DNA from: Paracoccaceae bacterium
GTDB lineage: Bacteria; Pseudomonadota; Alphaproteobacteria; Rhodobacterales; Rhodobacteraceae
Length of the DNA stretch: 64,000 nucleotides
Direction of reading: 5' to 3'
NCBI GenBank assembly: GCA_028285485.1
Contig: JANQPC010000048.1
Coordinates: forward strand, 1-64,000
Below are positions 54,778 to 63,699 of the stretch, piece by piece. Both the position numbers and the translations under genes were made by a program. The notes beneath the pieces are model-generated. The model was not told where the DNA came from. It was given only the letters and a program-made list of their open reading frames with translations, and searched no databases. How positions within the stretch are numbered: the stretch's first letter is position 1; each line of letters starts with the position of its first letter.

Positions 54778-57102
54778 GTGCCGTCATTTTCGAATACGCT
54801 CGAGCAAGCCATTCACGCCGCGCTGGCCCTGGCCAATGCGCGCAACCACGAACTCGCCACGCTGGAACACCTGCTGCTGGCCCTGATTGACGAACCGGAC
54901 GCCGCCAAGGTGATGCAAGCCTGTTCGGTGGATCTCGAATCGCTTCGAAAGACGCTGCTGGATTTCATCGAGGATGATCTTTCCACGCTGGTCACGGATG
55001 TGGACGGCTCCGAAGCCGTGCCCACCGCGGCCTTCCAGCGGGTGATTCAGCGCGCCGCGATCCACGTGCAATCCTCGGGCCGCACCGAGGTGACGGGCGC
55101 GAACGTGCTCGTGGCAATCTTTGCCGAACGCGAATCGAACGCCGCCTACTTCCTGCAAGAGCAGGAGATGACGCGCTATGATGCGGTGAACTTCATCGCC
55201 CATGGCGTGGCCAAGAACCCCAGTTTTGGCGAGGCGCGCCCGGTGCAGGGCGCCACGGATTTCGAAGAAGAAGCCCAGCAGACCGCGCAGGAAGACGATG
55301 GCAAGGAATCGGCACTGGCCAAGTACTGCGTGGATCTCAACGCCAAGTCGCGCAGCGGCGATGTTGATCCCCTGATCGGGCGTGATCATGAGGTGGAGCG
55401 CTGCGTGCAGGTTCTGTGCCGCCGCCGCAAGAACAACCCGCTGCTTGTGGGCGATCCCGGCGTGGGCAAAACGGCGATTGCCGAAGGGCTGGCGCGCAAG
55501 ATCGTCAATGCCGAGGTGCCGGAAGTTCTGGCGGGCGCCACGATCTATTCGCTCGATATGGGCGCGCTTCTGGCCGGCACCCGCTATCGCGGCGATTTCG
55601 AGGAACGGCTGAAGGCAGTCGTCTCGGAGCTGGAAGAACACCCCGATGCGGTGCTCTTCATCGATGAAATCCATACCGTGATCGGCGCCGGCGCCACCTC
55701 TGGCGGGGCCATGGATGCCTCGAACCTGCTCAAGCCCGCGCTTCAGGGCGGCAAGCTGCGCTGCATGGGATCGACCACTTACAAAGAGTTCCGCCAGCAT
55801 TTCGAGAAGGATCGCGCGCTCAGCCGCCGGTTCCAGAAGATCGATGTGACCGAACCCTCGGTGGAAGACAGCGTGAAGATCCTCAAGGGCCTCAAGCCCT
55901 ATTTCGAAACGCATCACGACATCAAATATACCGCCGATGCGATCAAAACGGCGGTGGAGCTTTCGGCGCGCTACATCAATGACCGCAAGCTGCCCGACAA
56001 GGCGATTGACGTGATTGATGAGGCGGGCGCGGCCCAGCATCTTGTGGCCGAATCCAAGCGCCGCAAAACCATCGGCGCAAAAGAGATCGAGGCCGTTGTT
56101 GCCAAGATCGCGCGGATCCCGCCCAAGAACGTCTCCAAAGACGATGCCGAGGTGCTGAAGGATCTCGAAACCACGCTCAAGCGGGTGGTCTTCGGGCAGG
56201 ACAATGCCATCGAGGCACTTTCGGCCTCGATCAAGCTTGCCCGCGCGGGCCTGCGCGAGCCTGAAAAACCCATCGGCAACTACCTCTTCGCCGGGCCTAC
56301 GGGCGTGGGCAAAACCGAAGTGGCCAAGCAGCTTGCCGATACGCTCGGGGTAGAGCTTCTGCGCTTCGACATGTCGGAATACATGGAGAAACACGCCGTC
56401 TCCCGCCTGATCGGCGCGCCGCCGGGCTACGTGGGCTTCGATCAGGGCGGGCTGCTGACCGACGGGGTGGATCAGCACCCTCATAGCGTGCTCCTCCTCG
56501 ATGAGATCGAGAAGGCGCATCCGGATGTCTACAACATCCTGCTGCAGGTGATGGACCACGGGAAGCTGACCGATCACAACGGCCGCCAGGTGGATTTCCG
56601 CAATGTCATCCTGATCATGACCTCGAATGCGGGCGCCGCAGAACAGGCCAAGGAGGCCATCGGCTTCGGGCGTGATCGGCGCGAGGGTGAGGATACCGCC
56701 GCCATCGAACGCACGTTCACGCCGGAATTCCGCAACCGGCTTGATGCGGTGATCAGCTTCGCCCCGCTTTCGAAGGATGTGATCCTTCAGGTTGTCGAGA
56801 AGTTCGTGCTGCAACTGGAGGCCCAGCTTCTGGATCGCAACGTGACGATCGAGCTTACCAAGCCCGCCGCCGAATGGCTGGGCGACAAGGGCTATGATGA
56901 CAAGATGGGCGCGCGCCCGCTGGGCCGCGTGATCCAGGAGCACATCAAGAAGCCGCTCGCCGAAGAGCTGCTGTTCGGCAAGCTCGCCAAGGGCGGGGTT
57001 GTGAAAGTGGGCGTCAAGAACGGCGAAATCGATCTTCGGATCGAACCGCCGGAAGCGCGGCGACTATCTTCGAAGAAGCCGCCCCTGCTGACGGCAGACT
57101 GA
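54778..57102 (+). CDS. clpA: ATP-dependent Clp protease ATP-binding subunit ClpA
   Basis: ClpA is the Hsp100 unfoldase that works with ClpP and, for N-degron substrates, ClpS. The 774-residue protein has an N-domain of two Clp_N repeats (residues about 1-145), AAA-1 with [10 protein letters not shown] and FIDEIHT, AAA-2 with [10 protein letters not shown] and [13 protein letters not shown], and the ClpP-docking loop region near GFGRDRR. The GTG at 54778 is the expected N-terminus ([16 protein letters not shown]). clpS is not next to it here. A strong terminator follows. Confidence 0.97.
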   Translation: MPSFSNTLEQAIHAALALANARNHELATLEHLLLALIDEPDAAKVMQACSVDLESLRKTLLDFIEDDLSTLVTDVDGSEAVPTAAFQRVIQRAAIHVQSSGRTEVTGANVLVAIFAERESNAAYFLQEQEMTRYDAVNFIAHGVAKNPSFGEARPVQGATDFEEEAQQTAQEDDGKESALAKYCVDLNAKSRSGDVDPLIGRDHEVERCVQVLCRRRKNNPLLVGDPGVGKTAIAEGLARKIVNAEVPEVLAGATIYSLDMGALLAGTRYRGDFEERLKAVVSELEEHPDAVLFIDEIHTVIGAGATSGGAMDASNLLKPALQGGKLRCMGSTTYKEFRQHFEKDRALSRRFQKIDVTEPSVEDSVKILKGLKPYFETHHDIKYTADAIKTAVELSARYINDRKLPDKAIDVIDEAGAAQHLVAESKRRKTIGAKEIEAVVAKIARIPPKNVSKDDAEVLKDLETTLKRVVFGQDNAIEALSASIKLARAGLREPEKPIGNYLFAGPTGVGKTEVAKQLADTLGVELLRFDMSEYMEKHAVSRLIGAPPGYVGFDQGGLLTDGVDQHPHSVLLLDEIEKAHPDVYNILLQVMDHGKLTDHNGRQVDFRNVILIMTSNAGAAEQAKEAIGFGRDRREGEDTAAIERTFTPEFRNRLDAVISFAPLSKDVILQVVEKFVLQLEAQLLDRNVTIELTKPAAEWLGDKGYDDKMGARPLGRVIQEHIKKPLAEELLFGKLAKGGVVKVGVKNGEIDLRIEPPEARRLSSKKPPLLTAD

Positions 57103-57110
57103 TCCCCGAA

Positions 57111-57136
57111 AACCCCCGCCGCGCGCGGGGGTTTTT
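57111..57136 (+). terminator. Intrinsic terminator after clpA
   Basis: A 9-bp stem AACCCCCGC/GCGGGGGTT with a 5-nt loop is followed by TTTCTTT, 9 bp past the stop. Confidence 0.92.
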
Positions 57137-57209
57137 CTTTGCCGCGAACGGCCGGATGCTTTGCCGCAGGCGGTTGGCGCGACCCTCGCGCGCCCTACCC
57201 TTCCCGCCC

Positions 57210-57599
57210 ATGAGCGAAGACACCACGGTTATCTACAACGGCGCCTGCCCGATCTGTTCGCGCGAGATCGCGCATTATCGCGGGCGGGCTGAGAAACACG
57301 GCGCGCCCCTGCGCTTTGCCGATCTCAATGAGGGCGATCTTGAAGGGTTCGGGCTTACCCCGGATGACGCCGCGCGCCGCCTCTACGTGGCCGAGAACGG
57401 GCGGCTTCTGGCGGGCACAGACGCGTTTCTCGCGCTCTGGCGCTACACGCCGGGCTATGGCTGGCTTGCCCGGATCGTCGGCTTGCCCGGCATTCGCCAG
57501 ACCGCGAGTTTTGTTTACGAACGCGCGCTAGCGCCCCTGCTCTACGCCGCGCACCGCCGCCGCCAGGCACGCCTTGCGGGGCCCGCAGCAAAGGGCTAG
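57210..57599 (+). CDS. DCC-family thiol-disulfide oxidoreductase-like protein (DUF393)
   Basis: A 129-residue protein of the DCC/DUF393 family. The signature YNGACPICSREIAHYRGRA carries the CPxC pair of a thioredoxin-like site, and the later LYVAENGRLLAGTDAFLALW is typical. ATG 57210 starts the motif-bearing domain; the frame is open further upstream but runs into the clpA terminator. It is likely a cytoplasmic or membrane-side redox protein; the partner is unknown. Confidence 0.88.
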   Translation: MSEDTTVIYNGACPICSREIAHYRGRAEKHGAPLRFADLNEGDLEGFGLTPDDAARRLYVAENGRLLAGTDAFLALWRYTPGYGWLARIVGLPGIRQTASFVYERALAPLLYAAHRRRQARLAGPAAKG

Positions 57600-57629
57600 G
57601 GCAGCCGGTGACCAGCTGCGGGGCCGCCC

Positions 57630-57875
57630 ATGTTCACCATCGAGCACACCTTTGATGCCACCGTCATCACGCTGATCGACGATCCGGCAGGCCACCGGCA
57701 GGAAGATGTGACGGTGAATGCGTTTGAGGATTGCGTAACGCTCGAACAGCTTGATCCACGAACGGATCAGGTGCGGACGGTAACGCTGTCACTGGCGCAG
57801 GTGCGGGATCTTGCTGCGGCGCTTGATCTTCCCGAGGGGATCTATGCCCAACGCCCGCGTCCGCCCGCTGGGTAA
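57630..57875 (+). CDS. Small hypothetical protein overlapping the DMT transporter gene
   Basis: An 81-residue protein that I do not recognise by function. It reads as a real, compact protein: MFTIEHTFDATVITLIDD, then VTVNAFEDCVTLEQLDP and SLAQVRDLAAALDLPEGIY, with normal hydrophobic alternation and no low complexity. Its last 209 bp lie antisense to the end of the DMT exporter gene, whose C-terminal tail there is Pro/Gln/Arg-rich and looks like read-through. I therefore take this gene as real and the DMT tail as suspect. Confidence 0.6.
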   Translation: MFTIEHTFDATVITLIDDPAGHRQEDVTVNAFEDCVTLEQLDPRTDQVRTVTLSLAQVRDLAAALDLPEGIYAQRPRPPAG

Positions 57876-58716
57876 TCAGCAGCCCCGCAACCGTGAGCAC
57901 CAGGCCGAGCGTGCCAAGCGCGTTGACCGGTTCATCCAGGATCAACCGCGCGAGGATCAGCGCGAATACGGGGATGAGATTCGTGAACACGCCCGCGCGC
58001 GCCGCCCCGATCGCGCGCACACCTGTCTGCCACGCCGTGAACGCCACGAGCGAGGCGAAAAGGCCCAGGTAGAACAGCGCGCCGATAGAGGGCAGAGGCA
58101 GCGCTTCGCCCAGCGCCAGCGCCCCGGTGGCAAAGGCCAGAGGCACCTGGATGACAACCGCGATCCAGGCGCAAAGCCCCAGGCACACAACGCCATCGCC
58201 CGGCACCTTCAGCCGTTCAAGCAGGTAGGTATAGATCGCCGAGGCAAGCGTTGCCCCGGCTGCGAGCAGCATTCCCGGCCCAAAAGGCCCGATACCCTTC
58301 AGCCCAACGGCCATCAGCACGCCGGCGACCGACAGAACAAGCCCGAGCCATTGTTTGCGGCAGAAGCGCTGATCGGTGAAGACCCCCGTCAAACACAGCA
58401 CCACGAGCGGCTGAAACGCGAAGACGATCACCGTGGTTGTGACATCGGCCTGCTCCAGCGCAAGGTAGAGAAGCGTGTTGAACACAACGATGCCGATGGC
58501 GGAAAGCGCGATGAGTTCGCGCCAGGCCACGCGCAAGGTTCGGGCCGCCGCATCGGCGCGTGCAAGAATGAACGGGGCGATGATGAGCGCGGCGATAGAC
58601 CATCTGATCGTGTTCAGGCCCAGCGCCGAGATCTCGCCCGAAACGGCGCGACCGATGATGAAATTGCCCGCCCACAACAATGGGGCAAGCGTGACAAGCG
58701 CGTAGCCAGCTCGCAT
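57667..58716 (-). CDS. EamA/DMT-family transporter with a questionable C-terminal tail
   Basis: A drug/metabolite exporter of two EamA repeats, about ten transmembrane helices (residues 1-292), including LLWAGNFIIGRAVSG and NLIPVFALILARLILDEP. I choose ATG 58716 (MRAGYALVTLAPLL). No stop follows the last helix (LVLTVAGLLITQRADAG), so the frame runs on for about 57 residues rich in Pro, Ala and Arg. That tail lies antisense to the small gene at 57630-57875. The family normally ends near residue 295, so the tail may be non-functional. The substrate is unknown. Confidence 0.85.
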   Translation of the reverse strand: MRAGYALVTLAPLLWAGNFIIGRAVSGEISALGLNTIRWSIAALIIAPFILARADAAARTLRVAWRELIALSAIGIVVFNTLLYLALEQADVTTTVIVFAFQPLVVLCLTGVFTDQRFCRKQWLGLVLSVAGVLMAVGLKGIGPFGPGMLLAAGATLASAIYTYLLERLKVPGDGVVCLGLCAWIAVVIQVPLAFATGALALGEALPLPSIGALFYLGLFASLVAFTAWQTGVRAIGAARAGVFTNLIPVFALILARLILDEPVNALGTLGLVLTVAGLLITQRADAGVGHRSPREDQAPQQDPAPAPVTALPSAPDPFVDQAVRALRNPQTHSPSHLPAGGLPDRRSA

Positions 58717-58878
58717 GGAAACGTCCGTTCTTTCAAGGGGGTGCGCTGAACCTCGCAGCGCGGTGACCCGGTAGGCAGAGGGTGCCCGAATGCCCGCACC
58801 GATCAAGATCAGCGCCGCGGGATTAACGGCTTTAGCGCCGATTTAACGGGCGCGTTAACAGGCCGCTGGACAGGCATA

Positions 58879-58910
58879 AACGGAGCCGGGCAAAGGCCCG
58901 CCCGTTTTTT
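58879..58910 (+). terminator. Orphan plus-strand terminator before the nitroreductase gene
   Basis: AACGG/CCGTT and an inner CGGGC-AAAG-GCCCG hairpin run into six T residues, oriented on the plus strand 107 bp before the nitroreductase start. No plus-strand gene ends near it. It may end a leader or small RNA, or act as an attenuator. Confidence 0.5.
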
Positions 58911-59016
58911 GCAGGTGCGCGGCGCAATCGGGCAACGGCGCGGGGGGCACGCGCGCCCAAGTGCTTGAAATCGGGCGGTGCTGGGCCGATGTGGAGAGGG
59001 CCCGAACGGAGACACC

Positions 59017-59586
59017 ATGCCCGAGCCGAACCACGCCGCCCTCGAATTCCTGCTCACCCGCCGCTCACGCCCCGCCAAAACGCTTGGCCTGCCCGTGCCC
59101 GGCGCCGAAGAGATACGCACGATCCTGACCGCCGCCGCCCGCACGCCCGATCACGGCAAGCTGGAACCCTGGCGCTTCATCGTGCTCGAACGCGGGGCGC
59201 TGGAGCGGCTCGCCGCCGCCGTGCCGGAACGGGCGGCCGAACTTGGCGTGGAGCCCGAGAAGATGCAGGCGCAATTCGCTCAGGCGCATCTGGCGGTGGC
59301 GGTGATCTCATCGCCGAAACCCTCGGAAAAGATCCCTCAGGCCGAACAGGTGCTCTCTGCCGGGGCGGTGTGCCTTGCGCTGCTAAACGCCGCGCTTGCC
59401 GCCGGCTGGGGCGCCAACTGGCTTACCGGCTGGGCCGCCCATGACCGCATCTTTGTGGCCCGGCATCTGGGGCTTGCGGAGGGGGAGACGGTTGCGGGCT
59501 TCATTCACCTTGGCACCGAAAGCAACGCGCCGCCCGAGCGGCCCCGCCCGGATCTTGAGGCGATCACCACCTGGGTTTCGGCATGA
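59017..59586 (+). CDS. Nitroreductase-family protein (YdjA-like)
   Basis: A 189-residue FMN-dependent nitroreductase-fold enzyme. LLTRRSRPAKTLGLP and AARTPDHGKLEPWRFIVLE are the FMN-contact segments of the short YdjA-type subgroup, and the C-terminal GFIHLGTES closes the site. It likely forms a homodimer using NAD(P)H; the physiological substrate is unknown. ATG 59017 has GGAGA upstream. The stop overlaps the EI24 gene (ATGA). Confidence 0.9.
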   Translation: MPEPNHAALEFLLTRRSRPAKTLGLPVPGAEEIRTILTAAARTPDHGKLEPWRFIVLERGALERLAAAVPERAAELGVEPEKMQAQFAQAHLAVAVISSPKPSEKIPQAEQVLSAGAVCLALLNAALAAGWGANWLTGWAAHDRIFVARHLGLAEGETVAGFIHLGTESNAPPERPRPDLEAITTWVSA

Positions 59587-60281
59587 TCTTCGATGCCTTC
59601 TTCAAAGCGCTCGGCCAGATCGCCGACCCGCGCTTCCGCCGCGTGCTGGGCCTTGGCCTTGGCCTGACCATCGCGCTTCTGATCGCGGTTTACGCAGTGT
59701 TCCTGTGGTTTCTGAACTGGATTACGCCGGATACGTTCACCATCCCGTTTCTCGGCGAGGTCAACTGGGTGGACGATCTGCTTTCCGGCGCCTCGATCCT
59801 ATTCATGCTGTTTCTGTCGGTGTTCCTGATGATCCCGGTTGCCTCGGCCTTCACATCGCTGTTTCTCGATGATGTGGCCGATGCGGTGGAGGCAGAGCAT
59901 TTTCCGAACCTCACCCCCGCCCCGCGCGTGAGCTTCATGGACGGGCTGCGCGATAGCGTGAACTTCCTCGGCGTGCTGATCGCCGCCAATATCGCAATGC
60001 TCTTTGTCTACTTCTTCATGGGGCCCTTCGCGCCCCTGGGCTTTATCGCGCTGAACGGGTTCCTGCTTGGCCGCGAATACTTTCAGCTCATCGCCATGCG
60101 CCGGCTGGGGCGGGAGGGTGCGAGGGCTGCGCGCAAACGCCATGCGGCGCAGATCTGGATGGCCGGCGCGCTGATGGCCGCGCCGCTGACGATCCCGATC
60201 CTGAACCTGCTGGTGCCGGTGATCGGGGCAGCCACGTTCACGCATCTGTTCCACAAGCTTGAAGCCGGGCGCCCCGCTTAA
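59583..60281 (+). CDS. EI24/CysZ-like integral membrane protein
   Basis: A 232-residue inner-membrane protein of the EI24/CysZ group. Four or more hydrophobic segments are seen (GLTIALLIAVYAVFLWFL, ILFMLFLSVFLMIPV, LIAANIAMLFVYFFMG, ALMAAPLTIPILNLLV), with the central motif NFLGVLIAANIAM and GREYFQLIAMRRL. CysZ proteins import sulfate, but many members of this group have unproven roles. It is translated with the nitroreductase and overlaps the convergent SDR stop by 4 bp. Confidence 0.82.
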   Translation: MIFDAFFKALGQIADPRFRRVLGLGLGLTIALLIAVYAVFLWFLNWITPDTFTIPFLGEVNWVDDLLSGASILFMLFLSVFLMIPVASAFTSLFLDDVADAVEAEHFPNLTPAPRVSFMDGLRDSVNFLGVLIAANIAMLFVYFFMGPFAPLGFIALNGFLLGREYFQLIAMRRLGREGARAARKRHAAQIWMAGALMAAPLTIPILNLLVPVIGAATFTHLFHKLEAGRPA

Positions 60282-61117
60282 TCGCCGGAGACGAACGCCT
60301 CAAACGCCGCCGCGAAATCGGGGTGCCAGCGGGACAGCGCAGGGCGGTTCTCGATAAGATCGCCCGCCGCCCAGGCGATGCGCTTTTCATCAAGCGCGCG
60401 CGGCACATCGTTATCCGGGCAGAGGATGTAGAAATCCCCGGCCTGCCAGCGCGCCATTGCGAAATCGGCAAGCTCATCCGCCGTCCAGGCGCCCGCGGGC
60501 TTTTCCGAACGGCCCCGCGCCGTGAGCCCGGTATAGACAAAGCCGGGGATCAGCAGATGGGCGGTGAGATGCGCACCGGCGCCCAAACGAAGCTCATGCG
60601 CCAACGCCTCGGTAAACGCCTTCACGCCCGCCTTGGCCACATTATAGGCCGGGTCGCCCGGGGGCGTGGTGATCCCCTGTTTCGAACCGGTATTGATAAT
60701 CGCGCCGGGCCGCCCGCGTTCGATCATCCGCGGCCCAAACAGCTGCGTGCCGTGGATCACACCGCGCAGGTTGACGGCCAGAACCGCCTCCCACGCGCCC
60801 GGATCGCCGAAAAGCGCGCTACCGGGCTGGATGCCGGCGTTGTTGACCAGAATGTCCGTTCCGCCAAAAGCGCCCGCAACCTCGGCCTCCAGTGCCGAGA
60901 GCGCGGCGCGATCAGCCACATCAACCTTGCGGGCCAGAACCGCGCGGGCCCCGGCAGCCTCAAGCCGCGCGGCCGCGGCTTCGAGCCCATCCGCAAGATC
61001 CGCGATCACAACTGCCATCCCGGCCGCCGCGAACCGTTCCGCAAGCGCAAGCCCGATGCCCGCCGCGCCGCCGGTTACAAGCGCAACAGACGCGCTGGTG
61101 AAGGCCGGATGTGCCAT
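60278..61117 (-). CDS. Short-chain dehydrogenase/reductase
   Basis: A 279-residue classical SDR. The cofactor motif is VTGGAAGIGLALAERF, NNAG is present, and the catalytic Ser and Tyr-x3-Lys are in NTGSKQG and YNVAKAGVK. An Asp after the second beta-strand (VVIADLADG) suggests NAD+ preference. I choose ATG 61117; the open frame continues upstream into the DUF1467 and mce genes and is not coding there. It lies 2 bp after DUF1467, probably in one operon with mce. The substrate is unknown. Confidence 0.93.
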   Translation of the reverse strand: MAHPAFTSASVALVTGGAAGIGLALAERFAAAGMAVVIADLADGLEAAAARLEAAGARAVLARKVDVADRAALSALEAEVAGAFGGTDILVNNAGIQPGSALFGDPGAWEAVLAVNLRGVIHGTQLFGPRMIERGRPGAIINTGSKQGITTPPGDPAYNVAKAGVKAFTEALAHELRLGAGAHLTAHLLIPGFVYTGLTARGRSEKPAGAWTADELADFAMARWQAGDFYILCPDNDVPRALDEKRIAWAAGDLIENRPALSRWHPDFAAAFEAFVSGD

Positions 61118-61119
61118 GG

Positions 61120-61404
61120 CTATCCCTCCGCCGCCGGTGGCCCCATGCGGCCGAACCAATCGATATCGCGCACGCTGATCACCCCCGACAGGATGACGGT
61201 TGCCACCACCACCCAGATCGCGGCGCTGATCACCGTTACAAGCCGCGCCTTGCGGCCCATATTCAGGTTGGCAGGCGCCGATGCCGGCGTGCCGGGCGTA
61301 ACATCGCCCCGATCGCCTTGGGTTTCGAGCCGGATCGGCAGCACCACGAAGAGCACCAGAAACCAGATCACGGCATAAAGCACGAGCCCCGCGACGATGC
61401 CCAT
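61120..61404 (-). CDS. DUF1467-family small membrane protein
   Basis: A 94-residue protein with two transmembrane helices (GLVLYAVIWFLVLFVVLP and VISAAIWVVVATVILSG) and a short polar loop. It matches DUF1467, a family of unknown function found mainly in alphaproteobacteria and often next to mce, as here; start and stop share one base with mce. Confidence 0.88.
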   Translation of the reverse strand: MGIVAGLVLYAVIWFLVLFVVLPIRLETQGDRGDVTPGTPASAPANLNMGRKARLVTVISAAIWVVVATVILSGVISVRDIDWFGRMGPPAAEG

Positions 61405-61808
61405 CAGACCTGCTCCAACTCAACAAGCGTGCCGGTGAAATCCTTGGGATGGAGGAACAGCACGGGCTTGCCATGGGCGCCGATCTTCGGCTCACCATCC
61501 CCCAGCACCCGGGCGCCCGCGGCGCGCAGCTTGTCGCGCGCGGCCAGAATATCCTCCACCTCGTAGCAAACGTGATGGATACCGCCGGAGGGGTTTTTCT
61601 CAAGAAATCCCGCGATCGGGGAACCCTCGCCCAACGGATGCAGAAGCTCGATCTTGGTATTGGGCAATTCGATGAACACCACCGTCACGCCGTGATCGGG
61701 CTCGTCCTGCGGGGCGCCGACGGAGGCGCCGAGCGTGCCGCGATACTGCTCCGCCGCCGCATCAAGATCCGGGACCGCGATCGCCACGTGGTTGAGCCGC
61801 CCGATCAT
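61404..61808 (-). CDS. mce: Methylmalonyl-CoA epimerase
   Basis: It interconverts (R)- and (S)-methylmalonyl-CoA in propionate breakdown and the ethylmalonyl-CoA pathway. The 134-residue VOC protein has MIGRLNHVAIAVPDLDAA, IELLHPLGEGSPIAGFL, GGIHHVCYEVEDI and the end FTGTLVELEQV, with His and Glu metal ligands in place. I choose ATG 61808, the family start; upstream codons are not conserved. Confidence 0.95.
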   Translation of the reverse strand: MIGRLNHVAIAVPDLDAAAEQYRGTLGASVGAPQDEPDHGVTVVFIELPNTKIELLHPLGEGSPIAGFLEKNPSGGIHHVCYEVEDILAARDKLRAAGARVLGDGEPKIGAHGKPVLFLHPKDFTGTLVELEQV

Positions 61809-61940
61809 CCTGTCTCTCCCGTTTGAAAATCCGGCCCGGTTATGGGCGCGGCGGCGCTGGGACGCAAGAGCGGGCGCCCTTGTTAACGGGGTATTCACCG
61901 CAAGCGGTCACCTTGAGTCGCGAGGCTGAGGAGACGCGCC

Positions 61941-62660
61941 ATGCCAGAGACGATCATCGAAGCTTTGCCCCCGCCGCGCGCCACCGCGGAACGCCCGCTT
62001 CTGGGCCAGACCGTGCTGGTTGTGGAAGACAGCCGCTTTGCCTCAGAGGCGCTGCGCCTGATGTGCCAGCGTTCGGGCGCCCGGATCCGGCGGGCCGACA
62101 GCCTGCGCGCCGCCGCGCGGCACCTCGCCACCTACCGCCCCTCGGTTGCGATTATCGATGCGGGGCTGCCAGATGGCTCGGGCCTGACACTGATTGCGGA
62201 ACTGGCGATGGCGCAGCCGCGGATCGCCGTGATCCTTGCAAGCTCGGGCGACGCGGATATCGAGCAGGAGGCGCTGGAGGCGGGCGCGGATGCGTTCCTG
62301 CCGAAGCCGTTGACGAATGTTGCAGCCTTCCAGGCCGCCGTTCTTGCCCATCTGCCTGAAGAGGCGCGGCCTGCGGGCCCCCGCGCGGCGGATGGCAGCC
62401 AGGTTTCGCCAGACGGGCTGGCCTTTCACGACGATCTCGCGCGCGCTGCCAAGGTGGCGGGGGCCGAGCAGAATTCCCACACGCTTGGGTATCTCGCGCA
62501 GTTTCTCGGCGGCCTTGGCCGCAGCGCGGGCGACCGGGCGCTGGAAGAGGCGGCGGGCGAGCTGGCCTGCGCCCTGCGCCAGGGGCGCAAGCCCGAACCC
62601 TCGCTCACCCACCTGACCGGGCTGGTGAACGCCCGGCTGGAGGAGCGGCGCGCGGTGTAG
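61941..62660 (+). CDS. Response regulator with a REC domain and a helical C-terminal region
   Basis: A 239-residue protein. Residues 22-135 are a receiver domain with acidic pocket Asp30 (VVEDSRF), phosphoacceptor Asp73 (IIDAGLPDG) and Lys122 (FLPKPL). Residues 155-239 are helical with no DNA-binding motif; His180 in QNSHTLGYLAQFLGG hints at a degenerate histidine phosphotransfer (Hpt)-like domain, but this is weak. It is an orphan: no histidine kinase is beside it. A regulatory role by protein binding is likely. Confidence 0.83.
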   Translation: MPETIIEALPPPRATAERPLLGQTVLVVEDSRFASEALRLMCQRSGARIRRADSLRAAARHLATYRPSVAIIDAGLPDGSGLTLIAELAMAQPRIAVILASSGDADIEQEALEAGADAFLPKPLTNVAAFQAAVLAHLPEEARPAGPRAADGSQVSPDGLAFHDDLARAAKVAGAEQNSHTLGYLAQFLGGLGRSAGDRALEEAAGELACALRQGRKPEPSLTHLTGLVNARLEERRAV

Positions 62661-62872
62661 CGCGGGAGCGGAGCGTAACGCGGAAGACGGGCGCGGCGTT
62701 TTGGAAGCGGGGCGATCCACCGCGGTCGCCGCCCGGCGCGCAGGGGCGGGGCGTTCCGCCCGTATCAACCTGAATGGTTCGCGCGCCCTTCGTGGCCTGC
62801 GCTGTACGATCTGGCCGTCCGTGTGATCCGCCAGCACTGGCCGCCCTGGCATGGGCACCCCCAAAGCCCGCT

Positions 62873-63613
62873 TCAGAAGGCAGGGCCGGCAAGATCGGGA
62901 TCGGCGCGCACGAGGATATCGCGCGTCAGCTCGCTCAGCGCCATGATCTGGCGCCCCTCCGCATCGAAATTGCCGGGTTCGAGCCAGGCGCGGTAGGCAT
63001 CGCGCAAGGCGGGCCATTCGGCATCGATCGCGGCGAACCACGCGGTATCGCGATTCCGGCCCTTCACAACCGTGGCCTGGCGGAAGACGCCTTCGAAACT
63101 CAGGCCCAGCCGCACCGCGGCCCGGCGCGAGGGGCGGTTCAGCGCATCGCATTTCCATTCGAAGCGGCGATATCCCGCCTCAAACGCCCAGCCAATCATC
63201 AGCACCATCGCCTCTGTCGCCGCGCGGCTTCGCTGCAGGCGCGGCGCAAGGCAGATATGCCCAAGCTCGATCGTGCCATCGCCGGGGGCAATGCGCAGGT
63301 AACTCAGCACGCCGGCCGGGGCGCCATCGGCCAGATCACAGGCCGCGAAAAACACCGGGTCGTCGGACCGCTCGTGATCTTTCACCCAGCGGTGATAGGC
63401 GGCAGCGGAGGCGAAGGGCCCGTAGGGCATGTAATCCCACACGCCCGGATCGGCCCCGAAGGCATGGTGAAGCGTGCCCGCATGATCATGCGCATCAAGC
63501 GGCTCCAGCCGCACGTAATGGCCCTGCATCGCGCGCCGTGGCGGCCGCGGCGGCGGCGCCCAGCCCGGAACGGGCGGGCCCACGGGCCGGTCTTCACGTG
63601 TCATCTGATCCAT
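62873..63613 (-). CDS. GNAT-family N-acetyltransferase (RimJ/RimL-like)
   Basis: A 246-residue acetyltransferase. An N-terminal Pro/Arg stretch precedes the GNAT fold: HYVRLEPLDAHDHAG, GVLSYLRIAPGDGTIELGHICLAPRLQRSRAATEA (with the acetyl-CoA binding R/Q-x-x-x-A-like turn) and WKCDALNRPSRRAAVRLGLSFEGVFR, the RimJ-type signature. ATG 63613 or 63604 could be the start. The product substrate is unknown, although this subgroup often acetylates small amines or proteins. Confidence 0.9.
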   Translation of the reverse strand: MDQMTREDRPVGPPVPGWAPPPRPPRRAMQGHYVRLEPLDAHDHAGTLHHAFGADPGVWDYMPYGPFASAAAYHRWVKDHERSDDPVFFAACDLADGAPAGVLSYLRIAPGDGTIELGHICLAPRLQRSRAATEAMVLMIGWAFEAGYRRFEWKCDALNRPSRRAAVRLGLSFEGVFRQATVVKGRNRDTAWFAAIDAEWPALRDAYRAWLEPGNFDAEGRQIMALSELTRDILVRADPDLAGPAF

Positions 63614-63699
63614 ATGCCCCTGACCCCGTGGGTATCAGGCGCGGGGCCGAAAGGGCAGCCCGAAATGCGTGGCCGCATCTCCCCGGGCCAGCGGCCCTC

